In this document: positions 6,726 to 15,522 of the stretch, piece after piece | Numbering within the stretch: the stretch's first letter is position 1 | How the letters are laid out: the number at the start of each line of letters is the position of its first letter | NCBI RefSeq assembly: GCF_001514115.1 | Contig: NZ_KQ948470.1 | Location: 124,001-188,000, forward strand | Direction of reading: 5' to 3' | From: Streptomyces olivochromogenes | GTDB lineage: Bacteria; Actinomycetota; Actinomycetes; Streptomycetales; Streptomycetaceae | DNA: 64,000 bases | Translations under genes and position numbers: made by a program | Notes under the pieces: generated by a model | Told to the model about the DNA's origin: nothing | The model's input: the letters and a program-made list of their open reading frames with translations, nothing else | Databases searched by the model: none

Positions 6726-8483
6726 CTAGTTGGTGGAAGAGCCACCGGAAGAGCCTCCGCCGAGATCCCCGATCCAGTTCGTCACGGACTTGAACCCGTC
6801 GTGCAGCTCGCCCCAGAAGCTCTGGGTGGTGCCGATCCAGCCCTGCAGGGGACTGAACTCCCAGATCAGCCACGCGGCCACGAACAGGATGACGATCGTG
6901 AACAGGCAGCCCTTGAGGCAGCCGAGTCCCGGGATCTTCATCGGGTTGGCGCTGCGCTGCCGCGGCTCACGCGACTGCCGGGGCGCCGGTGCCTCGGGCT
7001 GCTGCGGCGGGGGTGCGTACCGCTGAGGCTGCTGCTGCGGCGCGGGGGCGTACCCCTGCGGCTGCTGCTGCCGCTGACGGCGCTGCGGCTGCTGCTGGGG
7101 CTGTTGCTGAGGCGCGTACTGCTGCGGCTGCTGCTGCTGCGGATACCCGTATCCGGGCGGCGGCTGCTGCCCCTGCGGCGGGCGCTGCTGCTGCTGCGGG
7201 CGCGCGACCTGCCGTTGCGGACGGCGGCGCAGCGGGTCCTGGCCGGGGTCGAGGTACTGGACCTGGGTCTGCTCGTTGCGGTCCCGGGCCGCGCGCAGCT
7301 GGTTCTGCCAGGGGTGCGGGTCCTCGCCCTGCCCCGGCTGCCCGGGCTGTCCGCCCGGCTGGTGCGGGGGCACCGGCGGCATGACGGCGGTCGGGTCGGC
7401 CGCTCCGCGGTGCGGCAGTACGGCGGTGGGGTCGGCGGCACCGGGCATGCCGGGGGCGCCGGTGTGCGGCAGGACGCTGGTCGCGCCGTTCGGGTCGTAG
7501 GCCCCCGGGGCGCTGTGCGGCAGCACCTGCGTGGGGTCGGCCGCGCCGGGCACGCCCGGCACCGCCGCCGGCGCCGGGTCGGGGGCGAGCAGCGCGCCCA
7601 CGCCCTCCGCGGCGGCGATCTGCGCGGAGTTGGCGTGCACACCGATGCCCTGGGCGACGGTGCGCAGCCCGCGGGCGAGGTTCTCGGCGCTGGGCCGCTC
7701 GTCCGGGTTCTTGCGCAGGCAGCGTTCTATGACGGTCCACAGGGGGTCCGGGACCGTGGAGGGACGGCGAGGCTCGGCGCTCAGGTGCTGGTGCAGCACT
7801 TCGAGGGCGGACTCGCCGGCGAACGGGGGACGCCCGGTGACCAGCTCGTACAGCAGGATGCCCGCGCCGTAGATGTCGACGGCGGACGTCTGCGGGCGTC
7901 CCTCGGCGGACTCCGGCGCGACGTACGCGGGCGTGCCGACGAACTCGTGGGTCCGGGTGAGGCCCGGGGAGTCGGCGAGCCGGGCGATGCCGAAGTCGGT
8001 GAGCATCGGGTGCATCTGGCCGCCGTCCTGCTTGAGCAGGACGTTCGCGGGCTTCAGGTCGCGGTGCACGACACCGTCGGCGTGGCTGGCGGCGAGCGCG
8101 TCGGCGACCTGGGCGGTGAGGAGGGCGGCGGCGACGGGCGAGAACGGGCCGTTCTCGCGCAGATAGCGGTGCAGGTCGGGGCCGTCGACCAGGTCCATGA
8201 CCAGGGCGAGCAGGTCACCCTCGACGACGAGGTCCCGCACCCGCACGATGTTCGGGTGGGTCAGGCGCAGCAGGACGGAGCGCTCCCGGAGGAACCGCAT
8301 CACGATGTCCGCGTCGTTGGCGAGCTCTTCCTTGAGGACCTTGATCGCCACGGTCTCGCCGGGCTGGCCGGCGACGGCCGCCTCGGCGCCCGCGGTCTCC
8401 CGCTGGCGGGCTCGCCAGACAGTGCCTGTGGCGCCGCGCCCAAGCGGCTCCTCAAGGAGGTACTTGCTCCCTACCGGCCGCAC
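6726..8483 (-). CDS. pkaA: Membrane Ser/Thr protein kinase (PkaA-like)
   Basis: 585 residues. The kinase domain is at ~1-270 (LGRGATGTV, VAIKVLKEE, HRDLKPANVLL, DFGIARL, APE). A juxtamembrane linker of ~230 residues follows. Its first part carries repeats of the form DPTxVLPH (Thr at ~316, 333, 352 and 364); its second is Gln/Pro/Arg-rich (~390-500). One membrane helix (GCLKGCLFTIVILFVAAWLI, ~525-545) leads to a short Gly/Ser-rich outer tail. The kinase face is cytoplasmic. Thr-x-x-Leu/Met repeats are candidate autophosphorylation sites for FHA docking, and an FHA protein is encoded divergently at 8961. Symbol by synteny with S. coelicolor pkaA from memory. ATG at 8483. Confidence 0.92.
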   Translation of the reverse strand: MRPVGSKYLLEEPLGRGATGTVWRARQRETAGAEAAVAGQPGETVAIKVLKEELANDADIVMRFLRERSVLLRLTHPNIVRVRDLVVEGDLLALVMDLVDGPDLHRYLRENGPFSPVAAALLTAQVADALAASHADGVVHRDLKPANVLLKQDGGQMHPMLTDFGIARLADSPGLTRTHEFVGTPAYVAPESAEGRPQTSAVDIYGAGILLYELVTGRPPFAGESALEVLHQHLSAEPRRPSTVPDPLWTVIERCLRKNPDERPSAENLARGLRTVAQGIGVHANSAQIAAAEGVGALLAPDPAPAAVPGVPGAADPTQVLPHSAPGAYDPNGATSVLPHTGAPGMPGAADPTAVLPHRGAADPTAVMPPVPPHQPGGQPGQPGQGEDPHPWQNQLRAARDRNEQTQVQYLDPGQDPLRRRPQRQVARPQQQQRPPQGQQPPPGYGYPQQQQPQQYAPQQQPQQQPQRRQRQQQPQGYAPAPQQQPQRYAPPPQQPEAPAPRQSREPRQRSANPMKIPGLGCLKGCLFTIVILFVAAWLIWEFSPLQGWIGTTQSFWGELHDGFKSVTNWIGDLGGGSSGGSSTN

Positions 8484-8960
8484 GTCATGCGCTCCCTGTT
8501 GCTTGCTTGCCTGGTCCGTCCGCCGCCGTCAACTTGCTGCGACGGTTTCCGCCCCACTGTAGTGCCGAGACACCTGGCACCGGACTGTCGTCTTCCTGTG
8601 CTTTCCACTGCTTCCCATAAGCGCCTGTGCTTCGCATAAGCGCTTACGTACGCGTTCCCGCACATGTTCGATGGAAAGACGCTCGCATTCGGCTGTTGGT
8701 TGCCGATCGACGCCCGCGGGGGCGACGTGACCGATCTCAAGCGGGCACCGGTCGGCTACTGGTCAGGCACTTTTACGGGCAGAGCCGACCAATCAAGATC
8801 ACTTGCCGGTGGGTGGCGGGCGTGTTGTCAGTGACAGGTGCGAGGATGCCTTCAGTACTGGCCGACGTGCCCGTGTGCGGTGGGGGAATCTGCGGTGGGG
8901 GACCGCGGCACAGCCTCGCCCTCCTCGCGGGTGCCTGCGCGGAAGGGACCGCTGGCGGCG
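8484..8960. promoter_or_regulatory. Divergent promoter region between pkaA and the FHA-ATPase gene
   Basis: About 480 bp without a supported gene. CATAAGCGC occurs twice (near 8617 and 8636), the second inside AAGCGCTT (palindrome). A 56-codon frame starting ATG at 8664 exists, but its codon usage decays to A/T-ending and rare codons, so I do not call it. No firm -10/-35 pair could be assigned. Confidence 0.35.
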
Positions 8961-11900
8961 ATGCAGATCCGGCTGACCGTCGTAGACCCGCTGGGCTCGC
9001 CCTCGGAGCCGCGGGGGCGAGCCGCGGCCTGCGATGTGCTGGTCACCGCCCCCGCCGGGACGGCGTTGGCAGCGGTGGCAGCGGGTCTGGCCTCGGCGGT
9101 CGGCGGTGAGGGCGCAGGCCAGCACGACCGCGGCCGAGAGCTCGGCGGAGGACCCGTCGTGCTGTACGCGGGCGCCGAGCGCCTCGACGGCCAGCGCTGC
9201 ACACTGGGCGAGCCGCCCCTGACGGACGGCGCCGTGCTGTCCCTGGGCTGCCCCGCCGAACCCGGCCCCGACGTGGACGGGGTCGCGGCCCGGCTCCATG
9301 TCGTCGCGGGCCCCGACGCGGGCGGCGTCCACCTGCTGCACGGCGGCCGGATCGACATCGGCCGCTCCGCCGACGCGGACGTCCCGCTGGACGATCCCGA
9401 CGTCTCCCGCCTGCACTGCGCGGTCACGGTCACCCCCGAGGGCCGCGTCTCGGTCGCCGACCTGGGCTCGACGAACGGCACGACGCTGGACGGCACCCAT
9501 GTCGGCACCCGCCCGGTCCGCTTCGGGCAGGGCGCGCTGCTGCGCGTCGGCGAGTCCGCCCTGCGACTGGCTCCGCCCGGTGGCGCGGATCCGGTGGGCA
9601 CGACGCCCGACGGGGAGGGCCACGTCAGGGTCACCACCCTCACCGGTACGGCCACCCGCCCGAAGCCGCCCACCGGCCCCGGCCCCTCGTCGTCCTCCGC
9701 CGCCCCCGCCGGTCCCGCTGCCCCCGCCGGTCCTTCCGCTCCTGTCGTGCCCCACGCGCGCGTGGGGGGCGCGTCCGGCGCCGGCGCGCTGCCCGTGCCG
9801 CCCGTCGGTGACACACATCACGGCTTCGGATCGGCGGAGTGGGGAGCCGCGGGCGGCGTCCCCGGAGCACCGGAGCACGGCCCGGTCGTGCCCGAGCAGG
9901 GCCGGGCACCCCGGATCGAGAGCAGGGCACCCCGGACCGAGAGCAGGCCCGCGCGGCCGTCCGGCCCCGACGCGTCGGGGGGCGGAGCCACGCCCCGGGC
10001 CGCGTCCGGTCCGGAGCCGGGCACCCGAAAGGGCACACCCACGCGGGGCACGGACATGCCGCCGGGGGTGCGCAGGCGGAGCGGGATCGGCGCGTGGGCG
10101 CGTCGGCTGACCGGCGGCCGGGGCGAACTGCCGGGCACCGGACCGGGGGATCCGTACGACACGGACGGGGATGACGGGGCGGCGGAGTTCCTGGCGGCCG
10201 CCCTGCCCACACAGGCCCCGGAGAGCTGGCCCGACCCCGCGACGCTGCTGCTCACCGCGCTGGGTCCGGGCCCGCGGCTGTGGGAGCGCGGCCCGGGCCA
10301 CCCGGAGACGCTGACAGTGCGGCTGGGCACGGCGGACCGGGCGGCGCCCGACGGTTCGGGGCTGGTGCCCGCGGTGCCGGTGACCTCGGGCCTGCGGGAG
10401 GTCGGCTCGCTGGGCCTGGCGGGGCCGCGGGCGCGGCTGTCCGGGCTGGCCCGCTCGGTGGTCGCCCAGCTCGCCGCGCTGCACTCCCCCGACGCCCTCG
10501 ACATCGTCCTGATCAGCGCGGACCGCTCCCGCCCTGTGGAGGTGCGCACCGCCGAGTGGTCCTGGCTCGGCTGGCTCCCGCATCTGCGCCCCACCCACGG
10601 CCAGGACTGCCGTCTCCTCCTCGCCTACGACCGTGAGCAGGCGACGGCCCGCACGGACGAGCTCCTGCGCCGCCTGGAGGACCAGCTGACGGAAACGGGC
10701 GGCGCCCGGGGCGCGTACGACAAGGCCGATCGCGTCCCCGTGGACGCGCGGGGCGGCGCACGGCGTCCCTCCTGGGCCCGCGACGAGGGCCCGACGGGTG
10801 CCGACCGGGACTTCGATGGGCCGTTCACCGTGCTCGTCGTGGACGGGGACCCTGGAGGCGCCGACGTACGGGAGGCGGTGCTGCGGCTGACGCACGAGGG
10901 CGCGCGGGCGGGCATACACGTGGTGTGTCTGGCCGAGACCGTGTCCGCGTCGCCCGCGTCCCCGGTGACGGAGACGTACGAGGCGGCCTGCGAGGCGTCA
11001 CCGGCGTTCCGGGAGTGCGGGGCGGTCGCGCTGCTCAGCGGGGATGTGGCGACGGCGCTGCGGCTGATGCGGGTGGGATCCGACGGGCCCGTGGGGCACG
11101 GCACGGTCGCCGCGGTGGACGCGGTGTCACTGGCCTGGGCGGAGCGTTTCGCGCGCGCCCTCGCCCCCCTCCGTACGGACGGGGCGCACGCCGACCGCCA
11201 CACGCGCGTGTCCGCGCCGCTCCCTCAAGCGGCCCGTCTGCTGGACGAGCTGGGACTGGCCCGGGCCACCCCGGCGTCACTCATGGCGCGTTGGGCGGAC
11301 GCGGCGGACGACACGGAGGCACTCGGCGGCCGCGGCCGGGCCGTCCTCGGCGCCGGCCCGCGCGGCCCGGTCGCCGTGGATCTCCCCGCCGAGGGCCCGC
11401 ACCTGCTGATCGAGGGCCCGCCCGGCAGCGGTCGTACGGAGCTGCTGCGTGCGATCGCCGCGTCCCTGGCCGCCGCGGAGCGCCCCGACCGGCTCGGGAT
11501 CGTGCTGATGGACGGGCGGGACAGCACCGGGGGCCATGGCACGGCCCAAGGAGCGGAGGGGCTGCGGGTCTGTACGGACCTGCCCCATGTCACCACCCAC
11601 CTCACCGCCAACGACCCCGTACGGATGCGGGAGTTCGCCCAGGCACTCAGCGCCGAGCTGAAGCGTCGGGCCGAGCTCCTGGGCCGGCTCGGCTTCGCGG
11701 AGTGGCACACGCGCGGCGAGGTGTCGGGCCGGATGGTCGCCCAGCGCACCCCCAAACCCTCCCCGGGAGCGAAGCCCGGCTCAGCCTCCCCCTCCGTCTC
11801 TCCCTCCGCCTCCGGCGCCGCGGATCTCGACGCGCCCCACAGTTCGACCCTGCGGCTGCGCCCGGCGGCTGCCCGCGAACGGACGGATCCGGGCCCCCCG

Positions 11901-12410
11901 TTGGCCCGTCTCTTCGTCATCATCGACGACCTGGACGCGCTGCTCTCCCCCGCGCTGGGCTCCCCGGGACGACCGGCGGCCGGTTCGGTCGTACGGGCTC
12001 TGGAGGCCGTCGCCCGCGAGGGTGACCGCCTCGGTGTGCACCTTGTGGCGGCCGCCGCGGACGACGGCCGCACGGCGACCACCGAACTGGGCCGCGCCGC
12101 CTCGCTCCGTATCTCCCTCGACCCGGTGTCCCCCGGCGCGGACGAACCCGCCCCCGGCCGGGGCCGCCTGTCCACTCCCGACGGTCGGCTCACGCCCTTC
12201 CAGGCCGGCCGGGTCACGGGCCGCATCCCCCGCACGGCCACCCTCCGCCCCACGGTCGTCCCCCTCGAATGGCACCGCATGGGCGACCCCCCGGCCCGCC
12301 GCCCGGTCCGCGAACTAGGCAACGGCCCCACGGACCTGGCCCTGCTGGCCAGCGCGCTGGAGCGGGCGGCGAGGTCGGTGGCGGCGGTGGAGATACCGTC
12401 GTTGCTGTAG
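8961..12410 (+). CDS. FHA domain plus FtsK/SpoIIIE-type ATPase protein
   Basis: 1149 residues from ATG at 8961 (MQIRLTVVDPLG); upstream in-frame codons are possible. After a ~125-residue N-terminal domain comes an FHA domain (~130-185, with GRSADAD, SRLHCAV and STNGT, the phosphothreonine-binding loops). A long Pro/Gly/Arg-rich linker (~220-400) follows, then an ATPase region with Walker A GPPGSGRT (~818) and a Walker B-like LFVIIDDLDALL (~982). The arrangement resembles EssC/EccC-type FtsK ATPases, but no WXG100 genes are nearby. It probably binds phosphoproteins made by the divergent kinases. It has no membrane segment. The linker holds direct repeats around ~9895-9950 and a perfect palindrome, CCCCACGCGCGCGTGGGG. 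Confidence 0.85.
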   Translation: MQIRLTVVDPLGSPSEPRGRAAACDVLVTAPAGTALAAVAAGLASAVGGEGAGQHDRGRELGGGPVVLYAGAERLDGQRCTLGEPPLTDGAVLSLGCPAEPGPDVDGVAARLHVVAGPDAGGVHLLHGGRIDIGRSADADVPLDDPDVSRLHCAVTVTPEGRVSVADLGSTNGTTLDGTHVGTRPVRFGQGALLRVGESALRLAPPGGADPVGTTPDGEGHVRVTTLTGTATRPKPPTGPGPSSSSAAPAGPAAPAGPSAPVVPHARVGGASGAGALPVPPVGDTHHGFGSAEWGAAGGVPGAPEHGPVVPEQGRAPRIESRAPRTESRPARPSGPDASGGGATPRAASGPEPGTRKGTPTRGTDMPPGVRRRSGIGAWARRLTGGRGELPGTGPGDPYDTDGDDGAAEFLAAALPTQAPESWPDPATLLLTALGPGPRLWERGPGHPETLTVRLGTADRAAPDGSGLVPAVPVTSGLREVGSLGLAGPRARLSGLARSVVAQLAALHSPDALDIVLISADRSRPVEVRTAEWSWLGWLPHLRPTHGQDCRLLLAYDREQATARTDELLRRLEDQLTETGGARGAYDKADRVPVDARGGARRPSWARDEGPTGADRDFDGPFTVLVVDGDPGGADVREAVLRLTHEGARAGIHVVCLAETVSASPASPVTETYEAACEASPAFRECGAVALLSGDVATALRLMRVGSDGPVGHGTVAAVDAVSLAWAERFARALAPLRTDGAHADRHTRVSAPLPQAARLLDELGLARATPASLMARWADAADDTEALGGRGRAVLGAGPRGPVAVDLPAEGPHLLIEGPPGSGRTELLRAIAASLAAAERPDRLGIVLMDGRDSTGGHGTAQGAEGLRVCTDLPHVTTHLTANDPVRMREFAQALSAELKRRAELLGRLGFAEWHTRGEVSGRMVAQRTPKPSPGAKPGSASPSVSPSASGAADLDAPHSSTLRLRPAAARERTDPGPPLARLFVIIDDLDALLSPALGSPGRPAAGSVVRALEAVAREGDRLGVHLVAAAADDGRTATTELGRAASLRISLDPVSPGADEPAPGRGRLSTPDGRLTPFQAGRVTGRIPRTATLRPTVVPLEWHRMGDPPARRPVRELGNGPTDLALLASALERAARSVAAVEIPSLL

Positions 12411-12740
12411 GTCTTCGACGGCTGTAGGCCACACTCGGCCCTCATGGACCGCGGGTCGCGGCCGGGGCCGGGTGTGTGTCTCGTGGTGGTGGATGCCCGA
12501 CTGACCGGCCGTCACCCGGCGCTCGAATCCTCCTCGCGTCACTTCCACCGCCGGAGCGCCTTCGCCGCACAGAGTCCGCACCGCGCTCGCACCGGGTTCG
12601 CACAGCCGCCGACGTCACGACCCAATCACGATCACCCACTTGACAGCGCAGGCGCTCTTGCCGCCCTCGTTGCCCCGGGCGTAGACCAGAGCGCACGGGA
12701 CAGCGCCGGACGTTCGACGAAGAACGAGAACGGGGCAGTG
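12411..12740. promoter_or_regulatory. Intergenic region upstream of the sugar ABC transporter
   Basis: 330 bp with no supported gene. It contains TTGACA at 12640-12645, adjoining the palindrome AGCGCAGGCGCT, a possible -35 and operator. No A/T-rich -10 lies at 16-18 bp. TAGACCAG near 12682 resembles half of a DasR-type site, but the other half is missing. Likely the transporter operon promoter; details not resolved. Confidence 0.35.
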
Positions 12741-14174
12741 ATGCACAGAGCTCTTCGTACACACAAGTCGCCCAACCACTCGACGCACAGGTCACGCAGG
12801 GCCGCACACCACCGCAGGTCACCCAGGGCCGCGCAGGCCGCCGCAGCCGCCGTCGCCGTCGCGCTCGCCCTCACCGCGTGTGGCGGTGGCAGCAAGGACA
12901 AGAAGGAGAACGGCGGTACGAGCAGCGCCAGTGCGAGCGGCGACACCGTCACCCTCCCCAAGCTCGACGGTGAGAGCCTCGAAGTCGCCGCCGTCTGGAC
13001 CGGCGAGGAGCAGAAGAACTTCAAGACGGTCCTCGCGGAGTTCGAGAAGCGCACCGGCGCGAAGGTGACCTTCGTGGCGGCCCAGGACCCGATCATCAAC
13101 TTCCTCGGTTCGAAGATCGCGGGCGGCCAGCCGCCGGACGTCGCGCTGCTCCCGCAGCCCGGCGCCATCAAACAGGCCGTCGACAAGAAGTGGGCCAAGC
13201 CGCTCGGCGCCGAGGCCCTGGCCGAACTCGCCAAGAACTACTCGCAGGGCTGGCAGGACATCGGCAAGGTGGGCGGCAAGCAGTACGGCGTGTACTACAA
13301 GGCGGCCAACAAGTCGCTGATCTGGTACAACGCCAAGGTCTTCGAGAACGCGGGCGCGAAGGAGCCCCAGACCTGGCAGGACCTGCTGACCACCGCGCAG
13401 ACGGTCTACGACTCCGGTGTCACCCCGTTCTCCGTCGGCGGCGCCGACGGCTGGACCCTCACCGACTGGTTCGAGAACGTGTATCTCTCCCAGGCGGGCC
13501 CGGAGAAGTACGACCAGCTGAGCCAGCACAAGATCAAGTGGACGGATCCGTCCGTCAAGCAGGCCCTCACCACCCTCGCCGGGATCTGGGGCAAGAAGAA
13601 CTACATCGCGGGCGGCGCGAACGGCGCCCTGCAGACGGAGTTCCCGGCCTCGGTCACCCAGACCTTCACCGGCGGGGACCAGCCCAAGGCGGGCATGGTC
13701 TTCGAGGGCGACTTCGCACAGGTCAACATCGGCGAGACCAAGGCCAAGGTGGGCACGGACGCGAAGGTGTTCCCGTTCCCGGCCGTGGGCAGCGCGGCGC
13801 CCGTGGTCTCCGGCGGCGACGCGGCCGTCATCCTGAAGGACTCCAAGGCGGCGCAGGCGCTGGCCACCTTCCTGGCCTCCCCGGACGCGGCGACGATCCA
13901 GGCCAAGCTGGGCGGCTACCTCTCCCCCAACAAGAACGTGCCGAACTCGGCGTACCCGAACGCGGTGCAGCAGAAGATCGCCAAGTCCCTGATCGCGTCG
14001 GGCGACGACTTCCGCTTCGACATGTCCGACCAGGCCCCGCAGGCCTTCGGCGGCACGCCCGGCAAGGGTGAGTGGAAGGACCTCCAGGACTTCCTGAAGA
14101 ACCCGACCGACGTCGCGGGCACCCAGGCGACGCTGGAGAAGGACGCGGCGGCGGCGTACGGCAGCGGAAGCTGA
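12741..14174 (+). CDS. Sugar ABC transporter substrate-binding lipoprotein
   Basis: 477 residues from ATG at 12741 (an in-frame GTG directly precedes it). A His/Arg-rich N region and hydrophobic core lead to lipobox LTAC (Cys ~53), so the mature protein is a lipoprotein outside the membrane. The rest is a cluster-1 (family 1) solute-binding protein: EVAAVWTGEEQKNFKTVLAEF, GGQPPDVALLPQPG, and a C-terminal PVVSGGDAAVILKDSKAAQ segment. It captures a sugar or glycoside and delivers it to the two permeases immediately downstream (8-bp gap). No ATPase gene is in the cluster, so a shared MsiK-like ATPase elsewhere probably powers it, as in many Streptomyces sugar importers. Confidence 0.93.
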   Translation: MHRALRTHKSPNHSTHRSRRAAHHRRSPRAAQAAAAAVAVALALTACGGGSKDKKENGGTSSASASGDTVTLPKLDGESLEVAAVWTGEEQKNFKTVLAEFEKRTGAKVTFVAAQDPIINFLGSKIAGGQPPDVALLPQPGAIKQAVDKKWAKPLGAEALAELAKNYSQGWQDIGKVGGKQYGVYYKAANKSLIWYNAKVFENAGAKEPQTWQDLLTTAQTVYDSGVTPFSVGGADGWTLTDWFENVYLSQAGPEKYDQLSQHKIKWTDPSVKQALTTLAGIWGKKNYIAGGANGALQTEFPASVTQTFTGGDQPKAGMVFEGDFAQVNIGETKAKVGTDAKVFPFPAVGSAAPVVSGGDAAVILKDSKAAQALATFLASPDAATIQAKLGGYLSPNKNVPNSAYPNAVQQKIAKSLIASGDDFRFDMSDQAPQAFGGTPGKGEWKDLQDFLKNPTDVAGTQATLEKDAAAAYGSGS

Positions 14175-14181
14175 TCCGGCG

Positions 14182-15522
14182 ATGACGTCGGCAACGGCCG
14201 GAGGAACCGCACCGGTTCCTCCGGCCCGCACACGCAAGAGCGTGACCGGCACCCGCAAGGCCGTGGCGGTGCTGTTCCTGCTGCCCTGTCTCGTGCTGCT
14301 CGGCGCGCTCGTGGTCTACCCGATCGGGTACTCGCTGATCCGCAGCTTCCTCAACCAGTCAGGCGACGGTTTCGCCGGGGTCGACAACTACAAGGCGCTG
14401 TTCACCGACGACGGCATCCGCACCGCCCTCAAGAACAACGTCATCTGGGTCGTGTTCGCGCCCACCGTCGCGACCGCGCTCGGTCTCGTGTTCGCGGTCC
14501 TGACCGAACGGGTCCGCTGGGGCACGGCGTTCAAGCTGGTGGTCTTCATGCCCATGGCGATCTCGATGCTCGCCGCGGGGATCATCTTCCGGCTGGTGTA
14601 CGACCAGGACCCGCACAAGGGGGTCGCGAACGCGGTCTGGGTGGGGGTGCACGACACCTTCGCCGAGTCGTCGGCGTTCCCGAACGCCCACCCGGGGCGG
14701 CAGTCGCCGCTCCGGCCGGAGAAGGGCGGGTTCCTCACCCAACAGGCCGTGCACACCGGGCAGTCCGTCACCCTTCCCCTCGTCGGCGTCGCCCCCGACA
14801 AGATGCCGGGCGGCGCGAAGAAGGCCGTACAGGCACCTTCCGAGCCCGGCAAGGTCACCGGCACCGCCTGGCAGGACTTCACCCGGGGCAAGGGCGTCGG
14901 CAGGCTCGGCCAGGTCGACCCGGGCGAACTCGGCTACCCGGGCATGAAGATCGAGGCGGTGAAGGACGGCAAGGTCGTCGACTCGGCGAAGGTGCGGGAC
15001 GACGGCACCTTCACGCTCTCCGACAAGGCGGACGGGGCTCAACTGCGGCTCCCGGCGAGCAACTTCCGTGAGCCGTACAACGGCGTCGACTGGCTCGGCC
15101 CGTCGCTCGTCACCCCGGCCGTGATCGGCGCGTACGTCTGGATGTGGGCCGGCTTCGCCATGGTGCTCATCGCGGCGGGACTCGCGGGCGTGCCGCGTGA
15201 ACTCCTCGAAGCGGCACGGGTGGACGGGGCGAACGAGTGGCAGGTGTTCCGCAGGGTCACCGTGCCGCTGCTCGCGCCCGTCCTCGCCGTCGTCCTGGTC
15301 ACACTGATGATCAACGTGCTGAAGGTCTTCGACCTGGTCTTCATCATCCCGCCGGGCTCCTCCCAGGACGACGCGAACGTGCTGGCCCTGGAGCTGTACC
15401 GGAAGGGCTTCTCCGAGGACCAGCCGGGCATCGCGAGCGCGATCGCCGTGTTCCTGCTGCTGCTCGTGATCCCGGTGGTGTGGTTCAACGTGCGTCGTCT
15501 GCGGCGGGAGGTACGACGATGA
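14182..15522 (+). CDS. MalF-type ABC permease with a large extracytoplasmic insertion
   Basis: 446 residues, against ~300 for typical family members. TM1 is at ~29-49. The periplasmic-type loop after RLVYDQDPHKG (~150) is expanded by ~145 residues before the membrane domain resumes at WLGPSLVTPAVIGAYVWMW (~303). The insertion ends in a segment (PGMKIEAVKDGKVVDSAKV then RDDGTFTLSDKADG, ~255-285) resembling a carboxypeptidase-regulatory-like beta-sandwich. The EAA loop (LLEAARVDGANEWQVFRRVT, ~338-358) is intact, so it should couple to an ATPase. It starts 8 bp after the binding-protein gene and its stop overlaps the next gene (ATGA). The insertion may contact the binding protein or substrate. 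Confidence 0.92.
   Translation: MTSATAGGTAPVPPARTRKSVTGTRKAVAVLFLLPCLVLLGALVVYPIGYSLIRSFLNQSGDGFAGVDNYKALFTDDGIRTALKNNVIWVVFAPTVATALGLVFAVLTERVRWGTAFKLVVFMPMAISMLAAGIIFRLVYDQDPHKGVANAVWVGVHDTFAESSAFPNAHPGRQSPLRPEKGGFLTQQAVHTGQSVTLPLVGVAPDKMPGGAKKAVQAPSEPGKVTGTAWQDFTRGKGVGRLGQVDPGELGYPGMKIEAVKDGKVVDSAKVRDDGTFTLSDKADGAQLRLPASNFREPYNGVDWLGPSLVTPAVIGAYVWMWAGFAMVLIAAGLAGVPRELLEAARVDGANEWQVFRRVTVPLLAPVLAVVLVTLMINVLKVFDLVFIIPPGSSQDDANVLALELYRKGFSEDQPGIASAIAVFLLLLVIPVVWFNVRRLRREVRR

Noticed and set aside
8664..8834. 56-codon frame (MFDGKTLAFG...) between pkaA and the FHA gene
   Set aside because: No RBS and increasingly atypical codons (CAA, TCA, AGA, CTT) for this genome; probably promoter DNA.
12670..12695. 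DasR-type site upstream of the sugar importer
   Set aside because: Only TAGACCAG, half of the 16-bp palindrome, is visible.
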